Source: Prevotella sp. oral taxon 475 (GTDB lineage: Bacteria > Bacteroidota > Bacteroidia > Bacteroidales > Bacteroidaceae). From it: a stretch of DNA of 64,000 bases. A model generated the notes under the pieces. It was not told the origin of the DNA. It saw only the letters and a list, made by a program, of their open reading frames with translations, and did not search any database. The number at the start of each line of letters is the position of its first letter. The stretch's first letter is position 1. The translations under genes and the position numbers were made by a program. The stretch covers positions 1,466,001 through 1,530,000 of the forward strand of contig NZ_CP072334.1 in assembly GCF_018127805.1 (NCBI RefSeq). The letters run 5' to 3'. Positions 1 to 7,961 of the stretch are shown here, piece by piece.

Positions 1-449
1 CTTCCCACATCGGTCATCAGACAGAACACCACGCCGTTGTGTTCGATTCTGTAGCCCACGTTGTCCATACTGTCGTGCGGAATATGGAAGGGCGTGACGA
101 CAAACTCGCCCAGATGCAGACTTACGCCGTTTTCGACGAGTTTGAGCCGATCGGGGCTCACCTTGCCTCTCACGCAGTAGTTTTTCTCGATGCCCACATG
201 CACACGGTGCGTGGCATAGATGTTCAAGCCGTAGTCGCAACTGAGGCGACCGACAGACTTCACATGGTCGGCATGGTCGTGGGTGATGAGCACGTTTTGG
301 ATGTTGGAGAAGGAGAGATCGTATTCCCGGAAATATTTTTTGAGTGTTCGGATGCCTACGCCTGCATCGATGAGCAGTCCGTTGGTTTTCGTGAACAAGT
401 AATAGCAGTTGCCGCTACTACCGCTTCCGAACGAGATGAAATTCAACAT
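1..449 (-). CDS. MBL-fold metallohydrolase (YycJ/WalJ-like), 3' end cut by window
   Basis: The first 149 residues are visible; the gene runs off the left edge. The N-terminus carries the metallo-beta-lactamase metal motif HDHADH at residues 57-62 after a beta-strand ending LLIDAG. Small single-domain proteins starting like this (FISFGSGSSGNCYYL) belong to the YycJ/WalJ group, thought to act as a 5' exonuclease or nucleic-acid hydrolase with two metal ions in the cytoplasm. Family assignment rests on motif and N-terminus; the substrate is not provable here. The ATG at 449 follows a good promoter at 474-506. The gene is divergent from the lipoprotein at 544. Confidence 0.85.
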   Translation of the reverse strand, partial: MLNFISFGSGSSGNCYYLFTKTNGLLIDAGVGIRTLKKYFREYDLSFSNIQNVLITHDHADHVKSVGRLSCDYGLNIYATHRVHVGIEKNYCVRGKVSPDRLKLVENGVSLHLGEFVVTPFHIPHDSMDNVGYRIEHNGVVFCLMTDVG

Positions 450-473
450 AGGGGGAGTGTGTTTGTTTTATGC

Positions 474-506
474 GCAAAAGTAGGTAAATCCGGCGATATG
501 ACCAAA
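474..506 (-). promoter_or_regulatory. Bacteroidetes-type promoter for the MBL hydrolase
   Basis: On the minus strand a TTTGG (502-506) is followed after 19 bp by TACTTTTGC (474-482), matching the -33 and -7 elements read by the Bacteroidetes primary sigma factor. It lies 25 bp upstream of the start codon at 449. Confidence 0.7.
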
Positions 507-514
507 GTTTTTCC

Positions 515-523
515 TACCTTTGT
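515..523 (+). promoter_or_regulatory. -7 element for the lipoprotein at 544
   Basis: TACCTTTGT fits the TAnnTTTG consensus and lies 20 bp before the chosen ATG. No clear -33 TTTG is seen. It overlaps the upstream part of the divergent promoter at 474-506. Confidence 0.5.
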
Positions 524-543
524 CGGCATTCAAATCGAGAGGT

Positions 544-999
544 ATGAAGATTGTATTTTCCTTATTTTCATTGTGTGCGTGGCTGATGTTCGGAGTTTTC
601 TCAAGTTGCGGCAACCGCACTCGTGCGATGCAGTTCGACGGAAGTGTCGACTCGTTTGCCGTTCATTTCTTCAACTGGCAGTTCACGCGGGCAGTGCCTT
701 TCTGTACGCCCGAATCACGTCTTTGGCTGCGCTATGCGGCAAGCCAGGTGCACCCGGCCGACGTCGAGGTGTTGCGGGGAAAGGAGCGAGATGCCGTGTG
801 CGAGATGGTGGATAGCCGACTACTATCGGGCGATTCTCTGGCAGAGGTGGTGGTGCGTGTGAACCATTTTGTACGGATGGACACCATTGGTCGGGCCGGT
901 CGGGTGATCGGCAGCGGAACGTTCCGCCTGCATGTCGTCAAGCGCGAGGGTCGTTGGCAGGTTCGGCTGCGTGCTTTGCCCAGAATGAGTCGAGAATAA
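544..999 (+). CDS. Small lipoprotein of unknown function
   Basis: This 151-residue protein starts with a hydrophobic signal (residues 3-20) ending in a lipobox around FSSC, with Cys22 as the probable lipidated residue, so it should be anchored in a membrane. An in-frame ATG at 520 exists but would put eight residues in front of the signal and lies next to the -7 box, so 544 is preferred. The mature part alternates polar and aromatic residues and ends in a basic strand-rich stretch, resembling small DUF4878-like or NTF2-like lipoproteins, but I do not recognise the family. A repeat array begins eight bases after its stop. Confidence 0.7.
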   Translation: MKIVFSLFSLCAWLMFGVFSSCGNRTRAMQFDGSVDSFAVHFFNWQFTRAVPFCTPESRLWLRYAASQVHPADVEVLRGKERDAVCEMVDSRLLSGDSLAEVVVRVNHFVRMDTIGRAGRVIGSGTFRLHVVKREGRWQVRLRALPRMSRE

Positions 1000-1006
1000 G
1001 GGCTTC

Positions 1007-1264
1007 TGAACAGTTCAGTAGCCCCATTTTGGTCTCCGCGGCCGTTTTGAACAGTTCAGTAGCATCATTTGGGTCTCCGTGACGGTTTTGAACAGTTCAG
1101 TAGCACCATTTTGGTCTCCGCGACGGTTTTGAACAGTTCAGTAGCATCATTTTGGCCTCCGCGGCCGTTTTGAACAGTTCAGTAGCATCATTTTGGTCTC
1201 CGTGACGGTTTTGAACAGTTCAGTAGCACCATTTTGGTCTCCGTGGCCGTTCTGAACAGTTCAG
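1007..1264. repeat. 41-bp tandem repeat array with palindrome TGAACAGTTCA, 7 copies
   Basis: The palindrome TGAAC-A-GTTCA begins at 1007, 1048, 1089, 1130, 1171, 1212 and 1253, exactly every 41 bp. The connecting sequence is about 30 bp, with consensus GTAGCAxCATTTTGG then TCTCCGxGxCGTTT and a few alternating bases (CGCGG or CGTGA). The array fills the gap between two convergent genes and starts eight bases after the upstream stop. The same unit recurs at 32521-32736. Confidence 0.95.
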
Positions 1265-1300
1265 AAAGCTGCGTTGCTCTCCTTCAATCATCAAGAAATA

Positions 1301-1344
1301 AAAAGTGGCCCAATGGAATCAAAACTCCATTGGGCCACTTTTTT
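1301..1344. terminator. Bidirectional intrinsic terminator
   Basis: A 17-bp stem (AAAAGTGGCCCAATGGA and its complement) with a short loop is flanked by T tracts on both strands. It sits between the convergent genes ending at 999 and 1363 and probably serves both. The 41-bp array would therefore be part of the 3' untranslated region of the plus-strand gene. Confidence 0.88.
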
Positions 1345-1362
1345 AAAGAAGAGGGTAGGGGA

Positions 1363-1971
1363 TTACTTCTTCGCCTCAGAGGCTTTTGCAGGTTTGTAGG
1401 CCTTGTTCAGACCGGCAATCACATCGTTGGTGATGTCAAAAGCCTTGTCGGCATAGAGCAGATTGTCGCCTGCCTTACTCAAGATGAGGCTGTAGCGTTT
1501 GTCTTTGTTATACTCGGCCAGGAAGTGGCGGATGCTGTCGCGCAGGGCAGCGTTATAGCGGTCGGTCTCCACCTGGAATTCGTTGGTCAATCGCTGGTTC
1601 AAGGCCTGCAGGTCATTGTTCTGCTTTTGCAGTCCGGCCTGAATCATCTCTGCCTGTTCGCGGGTGTAGGCATTCTGCTGCACCTTTTGCTGGAAGTTGG
1701 CGGCTGCCGTTTGCAGGGCCTGCTGCTTCGAGGCGAGGGTGTTTTGGATGTTCTGCCCCTTCTTCTGAAGGATGAGCGAATAGTCTTTGCAGAATTTGTA
1801 CTGGCTCATGATGGAGTCTACCTCCACGTAGGCTATCTTCATGCTCGTGGGAGCACCCTTGGCTTTTGTGCCCGAAGGGCTCTCGGCCGGCTCGTTCGAC
1901 TTGTTGCAGGCTGTGAACATCAGCACCGTTGCGCCCGATAGGGCCAGCGTTTTAAGAATGTTTTTCTTCAT
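1363..1971 (-). CDS. OmpH/Skp-family lipoprotein-like periplasmic chaperone
   Basis: This 202-residue protein begins with a signal peptide and a lipobox-like FTAC (Cys22). After a linker, residues 43-60 give the strand that opens OmpH/Skp proteins (MKIAYVEVDSI), followed by a long alpha-helical coiled coil rich in Gln, Lys and Ala at about 65-150. Skp-type proteins form trimers that hold unfolded outer-membrane proteins in the periplasm; a lipidated version is inferred here from the Cys. Its start codon overlaps the stop of the upstream small membrane gene by four bases (ATGA), so the two are translationally coupled. It ends at the strong terminator at 1301-1344. Confidence 0.85.
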   Translation of the reverse strand: MKKNILKTLALSGATVLMFTACNKSNEPAESPSGTKAKGAPTSMKIAYVEVDSIMSQYKFCKDYSLILQKKGQNIQNTLASKQQALQTAAANFQQKVQQNAYTREQAEMIQAGLQKQNNDLQALNQRLTNEFQVETDRYNAALRDSIRHFLAEYNKDKRYSLILSKAGDNLLYADKAFDITNDVIAGLNKAYKPAKASEAKK

Positions 1972-2198
1972 TGTTTATTTGATTGTCTTGTTTCGTTTTC
2001 GTGGATGGCTGTTAGGCTCTGTCGCCGTGCCTCTCTGTCCTGATCGATCACACAGCGGATACCTTGCTTTCTGAGTCCAGGGTTGTCGTGAATGTGCTGC
2101 GAAGAGAATTTTCCGTTTTTTCTTAGAATCAGTTTCACACTGAGCAAAGCGATGGCTATAGTAATTATTAACAGCGATAAAGCCAATGTCTCTTTCAT
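1968..2198 (-). CDS. Small single-pass membrane protein, conserved in Bacteroidales
   Basis: This 76-residue protein has one hydrophobic segment (about residues 5-24) followed by a basic, polar tail containing HIHDNPGLRKQGIRCVIDQD. Small proteins with this tail occur in Bacteroidales next to OmpH-like or cell-envelope genes, but I know of no assigned function. The single cysteine and the charged tail would face the cytoplasm or periplasm depending on topology; positive residues after the segment suggest a cytoplasmic tail. It is first in a two-gene operon with the OmpH-like gene (4-bp overlap), driven by a promoter at 2243-2276. Confidence 0.75.
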   Translation of the reverse strand: MKETLALSLLIITIAIALLSVKLILRKNGKFSSQHIHDNPGLRKQGIRCVIDQDREARRQSLTAIHENETRQSNKQ

Positions 2199-2204
2199 TT
2201 TCTA

Positions 2205-2213
2205 TATTTTTGC
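2205..2213 (+). promoter_or_regulatory. -7 element for pepD
   Basis: TATTTTTGC matches TAnnTTTG and would give a leader of about 70 nt before the pepD ATG at 2291. No good -33 element is visible. It overlaps the leader of the divergent operon. Confidence 0.45.
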
Positions 2214-2242
2214 ATTCCGTAAAATGCGCGTTTCAAAACGCT

Positions 2243-2276
2243 GCAAAGGTAACTAATAAATCACGAAATCACCAAA
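2243..2276 (-). promoter_or_regulatory. Promoter of the small membrane protein-OmpH operon
   Basis: On the minus strand TTTGG (2272-2276) is followed after 20 bp by TACCTTTGC (2243-2251). The transcript would start about 40 nt before the ATG at 2198. It lies face to face with the presumed pepD promoter. Confidence 0.65.
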
Positions 2277-2290
2277 CAAAGAAAGTAAAA

Positions 2291-3748
2291 ATGAGTAAAA
2301 GCAACCTGACCCCCAGCTGTGTTTTCGAGCAGTTCAAAAAGATTAATCAGATTCCGCGTCCCTCAAAACACGAGGAAAAGATAGTGGCCTATCTGAAAGA
2401 GTTCGCCCAGCAGCATGCACTCGACGTCAATGTCGATGCCTCTAACAATGTCATCATTCGAAAACCTGCCACACCGGGCTACGAAAATCGAAAGACGGTG
2501 ATCCTGCAAAGCCATACCGATATGGTGTGCGACAAACTCGTCGACATCGAATTCGACTTCTCCAAAGATGCCATCCAAAGTTATGTAGACGGCGATTGGA
2601 TGAAAGCCAAAGGCACCACGCTCGGGGCAGACGACGGCATCGGAGTGGCCATGGAGCTGGCTGTGCTCGAGAGCAACGACATCCAACACGGACCGCTCGA
2701 GTGCGTCTTCACCAGCGACGAAGAAACACAACTCACTGGTGCCTCGGGCATGGAGGCGGGATTCATGACGGGCGACATGCTCATCAATCTCGATTCTGAA
2801 GACGAGGGGCAGATTTTCGTCTCCTGCGCAGGCGGTCGCAGCACGCATGCCGTGTTCCGATTCACCCACGAAGAAGCTCCCGCCGGATATTTCTTCCTCG
2901 AACTCTCTCTCAAAGGACTCACCGGGGGACACTCGGGAGACGACATCAATAAGAAACGTGCCAATGCCATCAAAATTCTTTCGCGCTTCGTCTACGCCGA
3001 ACAAGAGAAGTTCGACCTGCGCCTGGCCAGTTTTAATTCGGGCAAATTGCACAACGCCATCCCGCGCGACGGTCGTGTCGTGATCGCCGTCCCCGACGAA
3101 GTGAAAGAACAAGTACGTGCCGATTGGAACATCTTTGCCGCCGAGGTGGAAGACGAATTCCACGTAACCGACCGCTCAATGGTGTTCGCTATGGAGAGCA
3201 CCGGTGCAGAAAAGGTTCTTCCAAGAGAAACCGGTCGCCGTCTGATTCAGGCTCTTCAAGCTGTCACCAACGGCATCTTCGCTATGTGTCAAGACAAAGC
3301 TCTGGGCGATTTGGTAGAAACATCGAGCAATCTGGCCGTCGTTAAAACCACAGACAACGAGGTAGACATCCTCGCTTCGCAACGTAGCAACGTGATGAGC
3401 AACCTCACCAATCAATGCAATGCCGTGAAAGCCGCCTTCCAATTGGCCGGAGCCGACGTTGAACAAACCGACGGTTATCCTGCCTGGCAAATGAATCCCG
3501 ACAGCCAGCTCACCCGCCTGGCCGTCGATTCCTATCAAAAACTCTTTGGCAAAGAACCCATCGTGCGCGGCATCCACGCTGGTTTAGAGTGCGGATTGTT
3601 CTCCACTCGATATCCGCATCTCGACATGGTATCGTTCGGTCCCACGCTACGCGATGTGCATACGCCCGACGAACGCCTCCTTATTCCTACCGTCCAAATG
3701 GTGTGGGATCATCTCTTGGAGATTCTCAAGAACGTTCCCGTCAAATAG
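2291..3748 (+). CDS. pepD: Aminoacyl-histidine dipeptidase (peptidase D, M20 family)
   Basis: This 485-residue cytosolic metallopeptidase splits Xaa-His dipeptides such as carnosine-like substrates, releasing amino acids from peptides. Visible M20 features are the first metal ligand in SHTDMVCDK (His75, Asp77), the bridging Asp in GADDGIG (114-115) and the catalytic Glu pair in TSDEET (144-145). A lid/dimerisation domain lies in the middle and SFGPTLRDVHTPDE, with the last histidine ligand, is near the C-terminus. Length matches the family (about 485). The reading frame is open from 2186, but the ATG at 2291 gives the family N-terminus. The next gene follows after five bases. Confidence 0.95.
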   Translation: MSKSNLTPSCVFEQFKKINQIPRPSKHEEKIVAYLKEFAQQHALDVNVDASNNVIIRKPATPGYENRKTVILQSHTDMVCDKLVDIEFDFSKDAIQSYVDGDWMKAKGTTLGADDGIGVAMELAVLESNDIQHGPLECVFTSDEETQLTGASGMEAGFMTGDMLINLDSEDEGQIFVSCAGGRSTHAVFRFTHEEAPAGYFFLELSLKGLTGGHSGDDINKKRANAIKILSRFVYAEQEKFDLRLASFNSGKLHNAIPRDGRVVIAVPDEVKEQVRADWNIFAAEVEDEFHVTDRSMVFAMESTGAEKVLPRETGRRLIQALQAVTNGIFAMCQDKALGDLVETSSNLAVVKTTDNEVDILASQRSNVMSNLTNQCNAVKAAFQLAGADVEQTDGYPAWQMNPDSQLTRLAVDSYQKLFGKEPIVRGIHAGLECGLFSTRYPHLDMVSFGPTLRDVHTPDERLLIPTVQMVWDHLLEILKNVPVK

Positions 3749-3753
3749 CAACC

Positions 3754-4149
3754 ATGAAAACGAACCGCAAAATCTTCGTCTTTGCCTGTCTTTCCGCACT
3801 CCTTATCTTAGGATGCGGAAAACAGCACACGGCGAAACAATTGGTTTCCGATTTCATCGAGCAAAACACCACCGTTGTGCCCTCTATCTCTGAAGTCGGT
3901 TCGCTTGATTCCGCACTCTACGTCACGGATGAAGCGATTGTTCGAATGAGGCAGTCTGCTGGAAAGAACGGCATCTTCAAACCCGGAATACGTTACGGCG
4001 AACGTCCCCAAAACACGTCAACGCTGATGATGCTGTCGGTTACTTACACGCTGGAAGGCAGCCAACGCGCACCGAAAGAATATCGACAAACGTTCTATCT
4101 CGACCCCAATCTCACGCGGGTAGTTGCCGTTAAGAGCGACAACCGATAG
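3754..4149 (+). CDS. Small lipoprotein of unknown function
   Basis: This 131-residue protein has a signal peptide (residues 6-20) and a lipobox LILGC with Cys21. The rest is a compact alpha/beta domain with several Thr- and Tyr-rich strands (TLMMLSVTYTLEG, YRQTFYLDP). Such proteins are common in Bacteroidales as unnamed envelope lipoproteins. It begins five bases after the pepD stop, so it is probably co-transcribed, and a clear terminator follows the stop. No function can be assigned. Confidence 0.75.
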   Translation: MKTNRKIFVFACLSALLILGCGKQHTAKQLVSDFIEQNTTVVPSISEVGSLDSALYVTDEAIVRMRQSAGKNGIFKPGIRYGERPQNTSTLMMLSVTYTLEGSQRAPKEYRQTFYLDPNLTRVVAVKSDNR

Positions 4150-4168
4150 AAACGTTCCTCCTCTATGC

Positions 4169-4212
4169 AACATCCCCTGTTCGACACGACCGTCGGACAG
4201 GGGATGTTTTTT
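4169..4212 (+). terminator. Intrinsic terminator after pepD-lipoprotein operon
   Basis: AACATCCCCTGT and its complement flank a loop and are followed by a T run (GTTTTTTG). It lies about 20 bases after the stop at 4149. Confidence 0.85.
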
Positions 4213-4258
4213 GTTTTGGCTCTGCAAAAAGAGATGTAGTTGCAAGGTCAGGGAGAGA

Positions 4259-6568
4259 TTAATTAAAGAAATTCCAACTCAATCCGAAGTAGATCACTCG
4301 GTCGTTCAGCGGATAATGCGGCGTGAGAAAATAGTTCTTCCTTCCGCTTCCGGCATTGACATGACTGGCCATCAAGAAGAATCGCGCCTGCTTGAGTTGG
4401 AAATTGGCATAGACATTCACGATGGGATAGTTGCCGATCTTCGTCAGACTGTTACTTGCCTGAACAGCGAATTGTCCCAACGCCGGACTGTAGTCGGGGG
4501 CATAATAGCTGGTGAAATAACGCAGATCGGCTCCCAAGTCGCATTTCAACACGCGCGCAATCTTAAAGCGCAGATAGAGATTGGTGTAGACATTGAGAGT
4601 GGGAACGGGCAGAACAGCTTCCTTGCTCGACTTCTGCCAGGTCACGATACTTTCCCAATGAATCGGACCGAGGGTAACATCCTGATTCAGTTCAGCCGTG
4701 AGCAGATTGATGGGTGCACCGCTTTGCTCTACCGTCACCGTATTGGCTGTACGCGTAAAATCGTTATTAATGGTGTAACCCTGCGCAAAGTAAGTATAGT
4801 TTTTCAGTTCATCCACAGCAAAACGCAGCGTAGTTCGGGTCTTTTTGTAGTGAAAAATGCCTTGCAGACGCGTGTGAATGATTTTCGAGAGCGCATCGTT
4901 ATCCCACCAAAAGTGACGCGAATGATAATGCCGATAATAGAATGTGGGATTGAGCCGATAGAAGAACGCACTGGCAGCGAGGGTTACCGTGTCGCCGAAA
5001 AGTCGGAAGTTGAGATCGGTCGTACCATCGATTTTCAGCTGCCCGGCATCCTTTCCCACCAGCCATGTTTCGGCCGTCACCCCGTAATGGAATGTTTTTC
5101 CCTGCGTTTTGCTAAGTTGTCCACCGATGCTAATATTGTGTTCGTTGTAGCTTTGAGCTCGAGCCTGCGTATCGGGGAGCATGAAATGGCGCAATTCGCT
5201 GGTCAGAAACGCCTTCAAGCCCGACTTCGCCCACTTGTTAAACCCCTCAAGCAAAGCCAGCGCAACGGTGTTTTTAAGAACGTAGTGCCGTGTTTCGTCG
5301 TAGATAGAATCGCCCGTAAGTCGACCCGCATTATAATAACTATTGGCATAATAGTTGGTTGGCGTTTGGTGTGCCTCGTAGATACGGCGGTAGTTGTCGA
5401 ATTTCAGCGTATGGATAAAACTCGTCACCGGCACATACTCGTTTTTCAACCACGCCGTATCCTCCTTTTCCTTTCTCTGCATAGCCAGCAAACTATCAGC
5501 TGCAGCTTTCCCGTTAACTGCGATACGCTCTCCGCCAGCCGTCCCTTTAGCGGGTTCTGCACCCATAATCTTAGCATTATCGGGCCGGCCGGCAAAGCTT
5601 TTCTCCTCCTGTCGTTCTTTGTTCGAACTTCCTTCGCTGACTTTTCCTCCCCCTTTTCGTCGTTCACGCTCCTGCTGATCCTTCTTTGCCGCGATGGCAA
5701 ACTTACGCGCTTCGATTTCTTCTTTCGTCATAGGCACCTTACGATGGAAGCCAATGTTGTAGCGATGAGAAAAGAAGAGGTGCTGATTGTCGTTGCGATT
5801 CCAGTTTTTTTGCAGCACAGTAGGGATTTCCGACGTGCTGAACGACTCATTGAACGTTTCCGGATGGGTGATATAATTGTCGTTAGTGATGCCCCCATTC
5901 TCGGTTATCTTCTGATGATTGGTAGAGAAAAGCAAGTGTGCCAGATAGCGATCGCCGATGTAAGAGGCGTACATGGTGTAGTTAAAGAGAGCGGTGCTCT
6001 GGTTTTGGTAATATCCCCGCCCATAGTCATAATCAAACTGAAACCCCGCCCCAATGCGTTTGCCGGCGTTAACGCCGAAGTTGGCCTTGAAACGATCCTC
6101 CCCATCGGTCTTGTCGCCGCAGCTATAATAGCTCAGATTGGTAATGGGCGAGAGCGTATTGGTAAACAGAAACCGCTCTACCGGCACAAGAAAAAAGCTG
6201 TAGGGCTGAGTGAAAATGAACTGAGAGCCATCCGTAGGGCGATGGATAAAGACCCGTGCGATGCGCGGTGCCCCCAAATTACCCAGCGAATTATACTCCC
6301 CATATCGCCCCATGGTGAATGTTGTGTTCATAAACAGGTGCGAGAGCGTGTCGGGACTTGCTGCATTTCTGTCGCCAAAGCGTGCATCCACCGTCCACAC
6401 CTTCATCCCCTTAGGAATCTCTTTGTCGGTTCCCAGCGAGTCGGCACCGTTTTTTTGTTTGTCCGATGTAATGTTTCCATCCTCGTTGATCCTGTTCAGT
6501 TCGTTCTGTGCGAAGACGTTTGTCATCGTCAGGAGCAGTGTAGCGAGGAGTATCGATGTTTTTTTCAT
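4259..6568 (-). CDS. Putative outer-membrane porin (PF14121-type), 769 aa
   Basis: A cleavable signal peptide ends at about residue 20 (VFAQ). The mature protein is rich in aromatic residues, Thr and Asn in alternating strands, as expected for an outer-membrane beta-barrel, and ends with a strand finishing in WNFFN. The N-terminal strands (WTVDARFGDR, TTFTMGRYGEYNSLGNLG, PRIARVFIHR) are typical of the Bacteroidetes putative porin family PF14121. A charged low-complexity insert (about 285-330, Lys/Glu/Arg-rich) probably forms a periplasmic turn or extracellular loop. Substrate unknown. It is last in a three-gene unit with 6569-6775 and 6821-7483. A long antisense open frame over it is not a gene. 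Confidence 0.85.
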   Translation of the reverse strand: MKKTSILLATLLLTMTNVFAQNELNRINEDGNITSDKQKNGADSLGTDKEIPKGMKVWTVDARFGDRNAASPDTLSHLFMNTTFTMGRYGEYNSLGNLGAPRIARVFIHRPTDGSQFIFTQPYSFFLVPVERFLFTNTLSPITNLSYYSCGDKTDGEDRFKANFGVNAGKRIGAGFQFDYDYGRGYYQNQSTALFNYTMYASYIGDRYLAHLLFSTNHQKITENGGITNDNYITHPETFNESFSTSEIPTVLQKNWNRNDNQHLFFSHRYNIGFHRKVPMTKEEIEARKFAIAAKKDQQERERRKGGGKVSEGSSNKERQEEKSFAGRPDNAKIMGAEPAKGTAGGERIAVNGKAAADSLLAMQRKEKEDTAWLKNEYVPVTSFIHTLKFDNYRRIYEAHQTPTNYYANSYYNAGRLTGDSIYDETRHYVLKNTVALALLEGFNKWAKSGLKAFLTSELRHFMLPDTQARAQSYNEHNISIGGQLSKTQGKTFHYGVTAETWLVGKDAGQLKIDGTTDLNFRLFGDTVTLAASAFFYRLNPTFYYRHYHSRHFWWDNDALSKIIHTRLQGIFHYKKTRTTLRFAVDELKNYTYFAQGYTINNDFTRTANTVTVEQSGAPINLLTAELNQDVTLGPIHWESIVTWQKSSKEAVLPVPTLNVYTNLYLRFKIARVLKCDLGADLRYFTSYYAPDYSPALGQFAVQASNSLTKIGNYPIVNVYANFQLKQARFFLMASHVNAGSGRKNYFLTPHYPLNDRVIYFGLSWNFFN

Positions 6569-6775
6569 CTATCGTATAAAGCGTAAAATGCACTCCACAA
6601 TCTTGAAAACCATGGCACCCAGCACCACAAAAGTGCCCATTTGCCGGTTGAAGAAGAAGTAGAGACCGACGCCTACGAGTGCGCCGAGAATAAAAATGAG
6701 ATTCAAAACGTTGCGAATAGGGAGAAAACGGTCTTCCTCCCGACGATGTCTCTTTCTGTTAGCCTGATATTCCAT
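6569..6775 (-). CDS. Small two-pass membrane protein of unknown function
   Basis: This 68-residue protein has a basic N-terminus (ANRKRHRREE) and two hydrophobic segments (about 23-40 and 44-60), so both ends are probably cytoplasmic. The frame is open further upstream to 6802, but the ATG at 6775 precedes the basic N-terminus and leaves normal spacing to the upstream gene. Its stop abuts the porin start codon, which suggests coupling. I do not recognise the family. Confidence 0.65.
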   Translation of the reverse strand: MEYQANRKRHRREEDRFLPIRNVLNLIFILGALVGVGLYFFFNRQMGTFVVLGAMVFKIVECILRFIR

Positions 6776-6820
6776 AAAGATATTGATGTAAAGGGGATGC
6801 AAAAAGATCTGTCGCCAGAG

Positions 6821-7483
6821 CTATTTCAGCACCTGCCGACGGATGATGTCGAAGAGCTCCTCTTTGCGATCGAGAGTTTTTCGACGAAATTTCCCCGACA
6901 TACGGTTCAGTTTCGTCTTGCTCTTGTTGAGTGCATATTCGTCGGTAATCCAATTTTCAGCCGTCGTTTCCAATCCATTTTTGCTGCCTCGGTTGGTTTC
7001 GTAAGCATAACTGATACGCGAAAGAGAGAGGTTGAGATGTCCGTCGCTGCATCTGGCAATAAGGGTATAGTTGAAGAGCGTTCTGTCTAAAGAGAGAAAA
7101 GTGCTTTGAAACACGAGCCACTCTTTGAAGCGAGCTGCGATGATATGCTCCCGTCGGTTCACCAAAGCCACATTGCTCTCGGACAATTGGTTCTCAGTTC
7201 GGGTCAGACTGTCCAGCGTCGTGTAAACAAGATCATAGATTTTTTGCGCGTTTTTGCCCGGAACATCGAGATCAAAGTCGAAAATCACCTTGCCCTCTTT
7301 GAGCGGTATGGCCCCTTGAAGATATTTTTTGTCTTCTATCTCTGCCTTTTCCTTACTGTTTTTACCGTCTTTTTCCTTTTGAGTGGATTGCTGTGTGGCG
7401 GGTTGCTGTGGTTTTTCCCAATCGTTCTGCGCCATGGCACAGAACGGCAGAGCAGCCCAGGCAATGAGGAAGAGTATTTTCAT
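6821..7483 (-). CDS. Secreted DUF4468-like protein
   Basis: This 220-residue protein has a signal peptide ending CAMAQ (about residue 19) and a Lys/Glu/Gln-rich linker. It then has a domain starting KVIFDFDLDVPGKNAQKIYD with FNYTLIARCSDGHLNLSLSRISYAYE further on. This arrangement fits the Bacteroidetes DUF4468 family (predicted TBP-like fold), exported but of unknown role. The ATG at 7483 is preferred to one at 7513 because the signal peptide then begins correctly. It is first in the operon leading to the porin, with a -7 element at 7512-7520. Confidence 0.7.
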   Translation of the reverse strand: MKILFLIAWAALPFCAMAQNDWEKPQQPATQQSTQKEKDGKNSKEKAEIEDKKYLQGAIPLKEGKVIFDFDLDVPGKNAQKIYDLVYTTLDSLTRTENQLSESNVALVNRREHIIAARFKEWLVFQSTFLSLDRTLFNYTLIARCSDGHLNLSLSRISYAYETNRGSKNGLETTAENWITDEYALNKSKTKLNRMSGKFRRKTLDRKEELFDIIRRQVLK

Positions 7484-7511
7484 CTGTCGTTCTTTTGAGT
7501 ATATATTTCGC

Positions 7512-7520
7512 ACAAAATTA
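7512..7520 (-). promoter_or_regulatory. -7 element of the DUF4468-porin operon
   Basis: On the minus strand TAATTTTGT lies about 30 bases before the ATG at 7483 and fits TAnnTTTG. A -33 element is not clear. Confidence 0.45.
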
Positions 7521-7753
7521 CGAATTAATGCGATGGCTCGACTTCAATATTCAATATTTAACTATTGTTCGGAGCCGAATTCGCCAGCATCTGTAGGCCA
7601 GGAAAAGCATTTTCGGCCATCGCCAATCGCCGTTTCTCTTCCATCATAAAGTCCTTTATCATAACCTCCTTCAACAGATTTACGCATACTTTATAACACA
7701 CTGAAAAACAGGCTGTTACAAACCATTACTTAAAACCTTAGTTTTTGGCATGC

Positions 7754-7813
7754 AAAAGCTAAGAAAACGCAACCCAAAAGCTAAGAAAACGCAACCCAAA
7801 AGCTAAGAGAACG
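7754..7813. repeat. 22-bp tandem repeat, motif AAAAGCTAAGA, 3 copies
   Basis: AAAAGCTAAGA begins at 7754, 7776 and 7798, exactly 22 bp apart, with the linker AAACGCAACCC in the first two copies. It lies between divergent genes in an otherwise featureless 480-bp stretch (7484-7961). The same motif recurs at 13864-13955 and 41355-41437. Confidence 0.85.
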
Positions 7814-7903
7814 GAAAACCAGCGAGGAGCGATGACAAAATCGACTCTGAACAAAGACCGACAGTGGAGTGGGGCGGTACACCGTTTTTCGAGAGTTTCG
7901 CAC

Positions 7904-7935
7904 TTGCAGATTTCGCCGAAAAGAGGTAGTTTTGC
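7904..7935 (+). promoter_or_regulatory. Promoter of the omega-amidase-like gene
   Basis: TTG at 7904-7906, 20 bp, then TAGTTTTGC at 7927-7935. It lies 26 bp before the ATG at 7962 and argues against in-frame upstream starts, including the ATG at 7938, which would sit at the transcription start. Confidence 0.65.
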
Positions 7936-7961
7936 AAATGTCAATCCATTTGAACAAGAAA

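Noticed and set aside
39..815. 258-codon plus-strand open frame
   Set aside because: It runs antisense through the MBL hydrolase, whose minus-strand frame has a clear catalytic motif, and then into the lipoprotein gene in another frame.
1007..1264. CRISPR array interpretation of the 41-bp repeats
   Set aside because: The whole 41-bp unit is conserved, so there are no unique spacers, and no cas genes are in the window. The same holds for the other arrays.
4124..6586. 820-codon plus-strand open frame
   Set aside because: It is antisense to the porin gene along its whole length. The porin frame has a signal peptide and family motifs; the plus frame has no recognisable domain.
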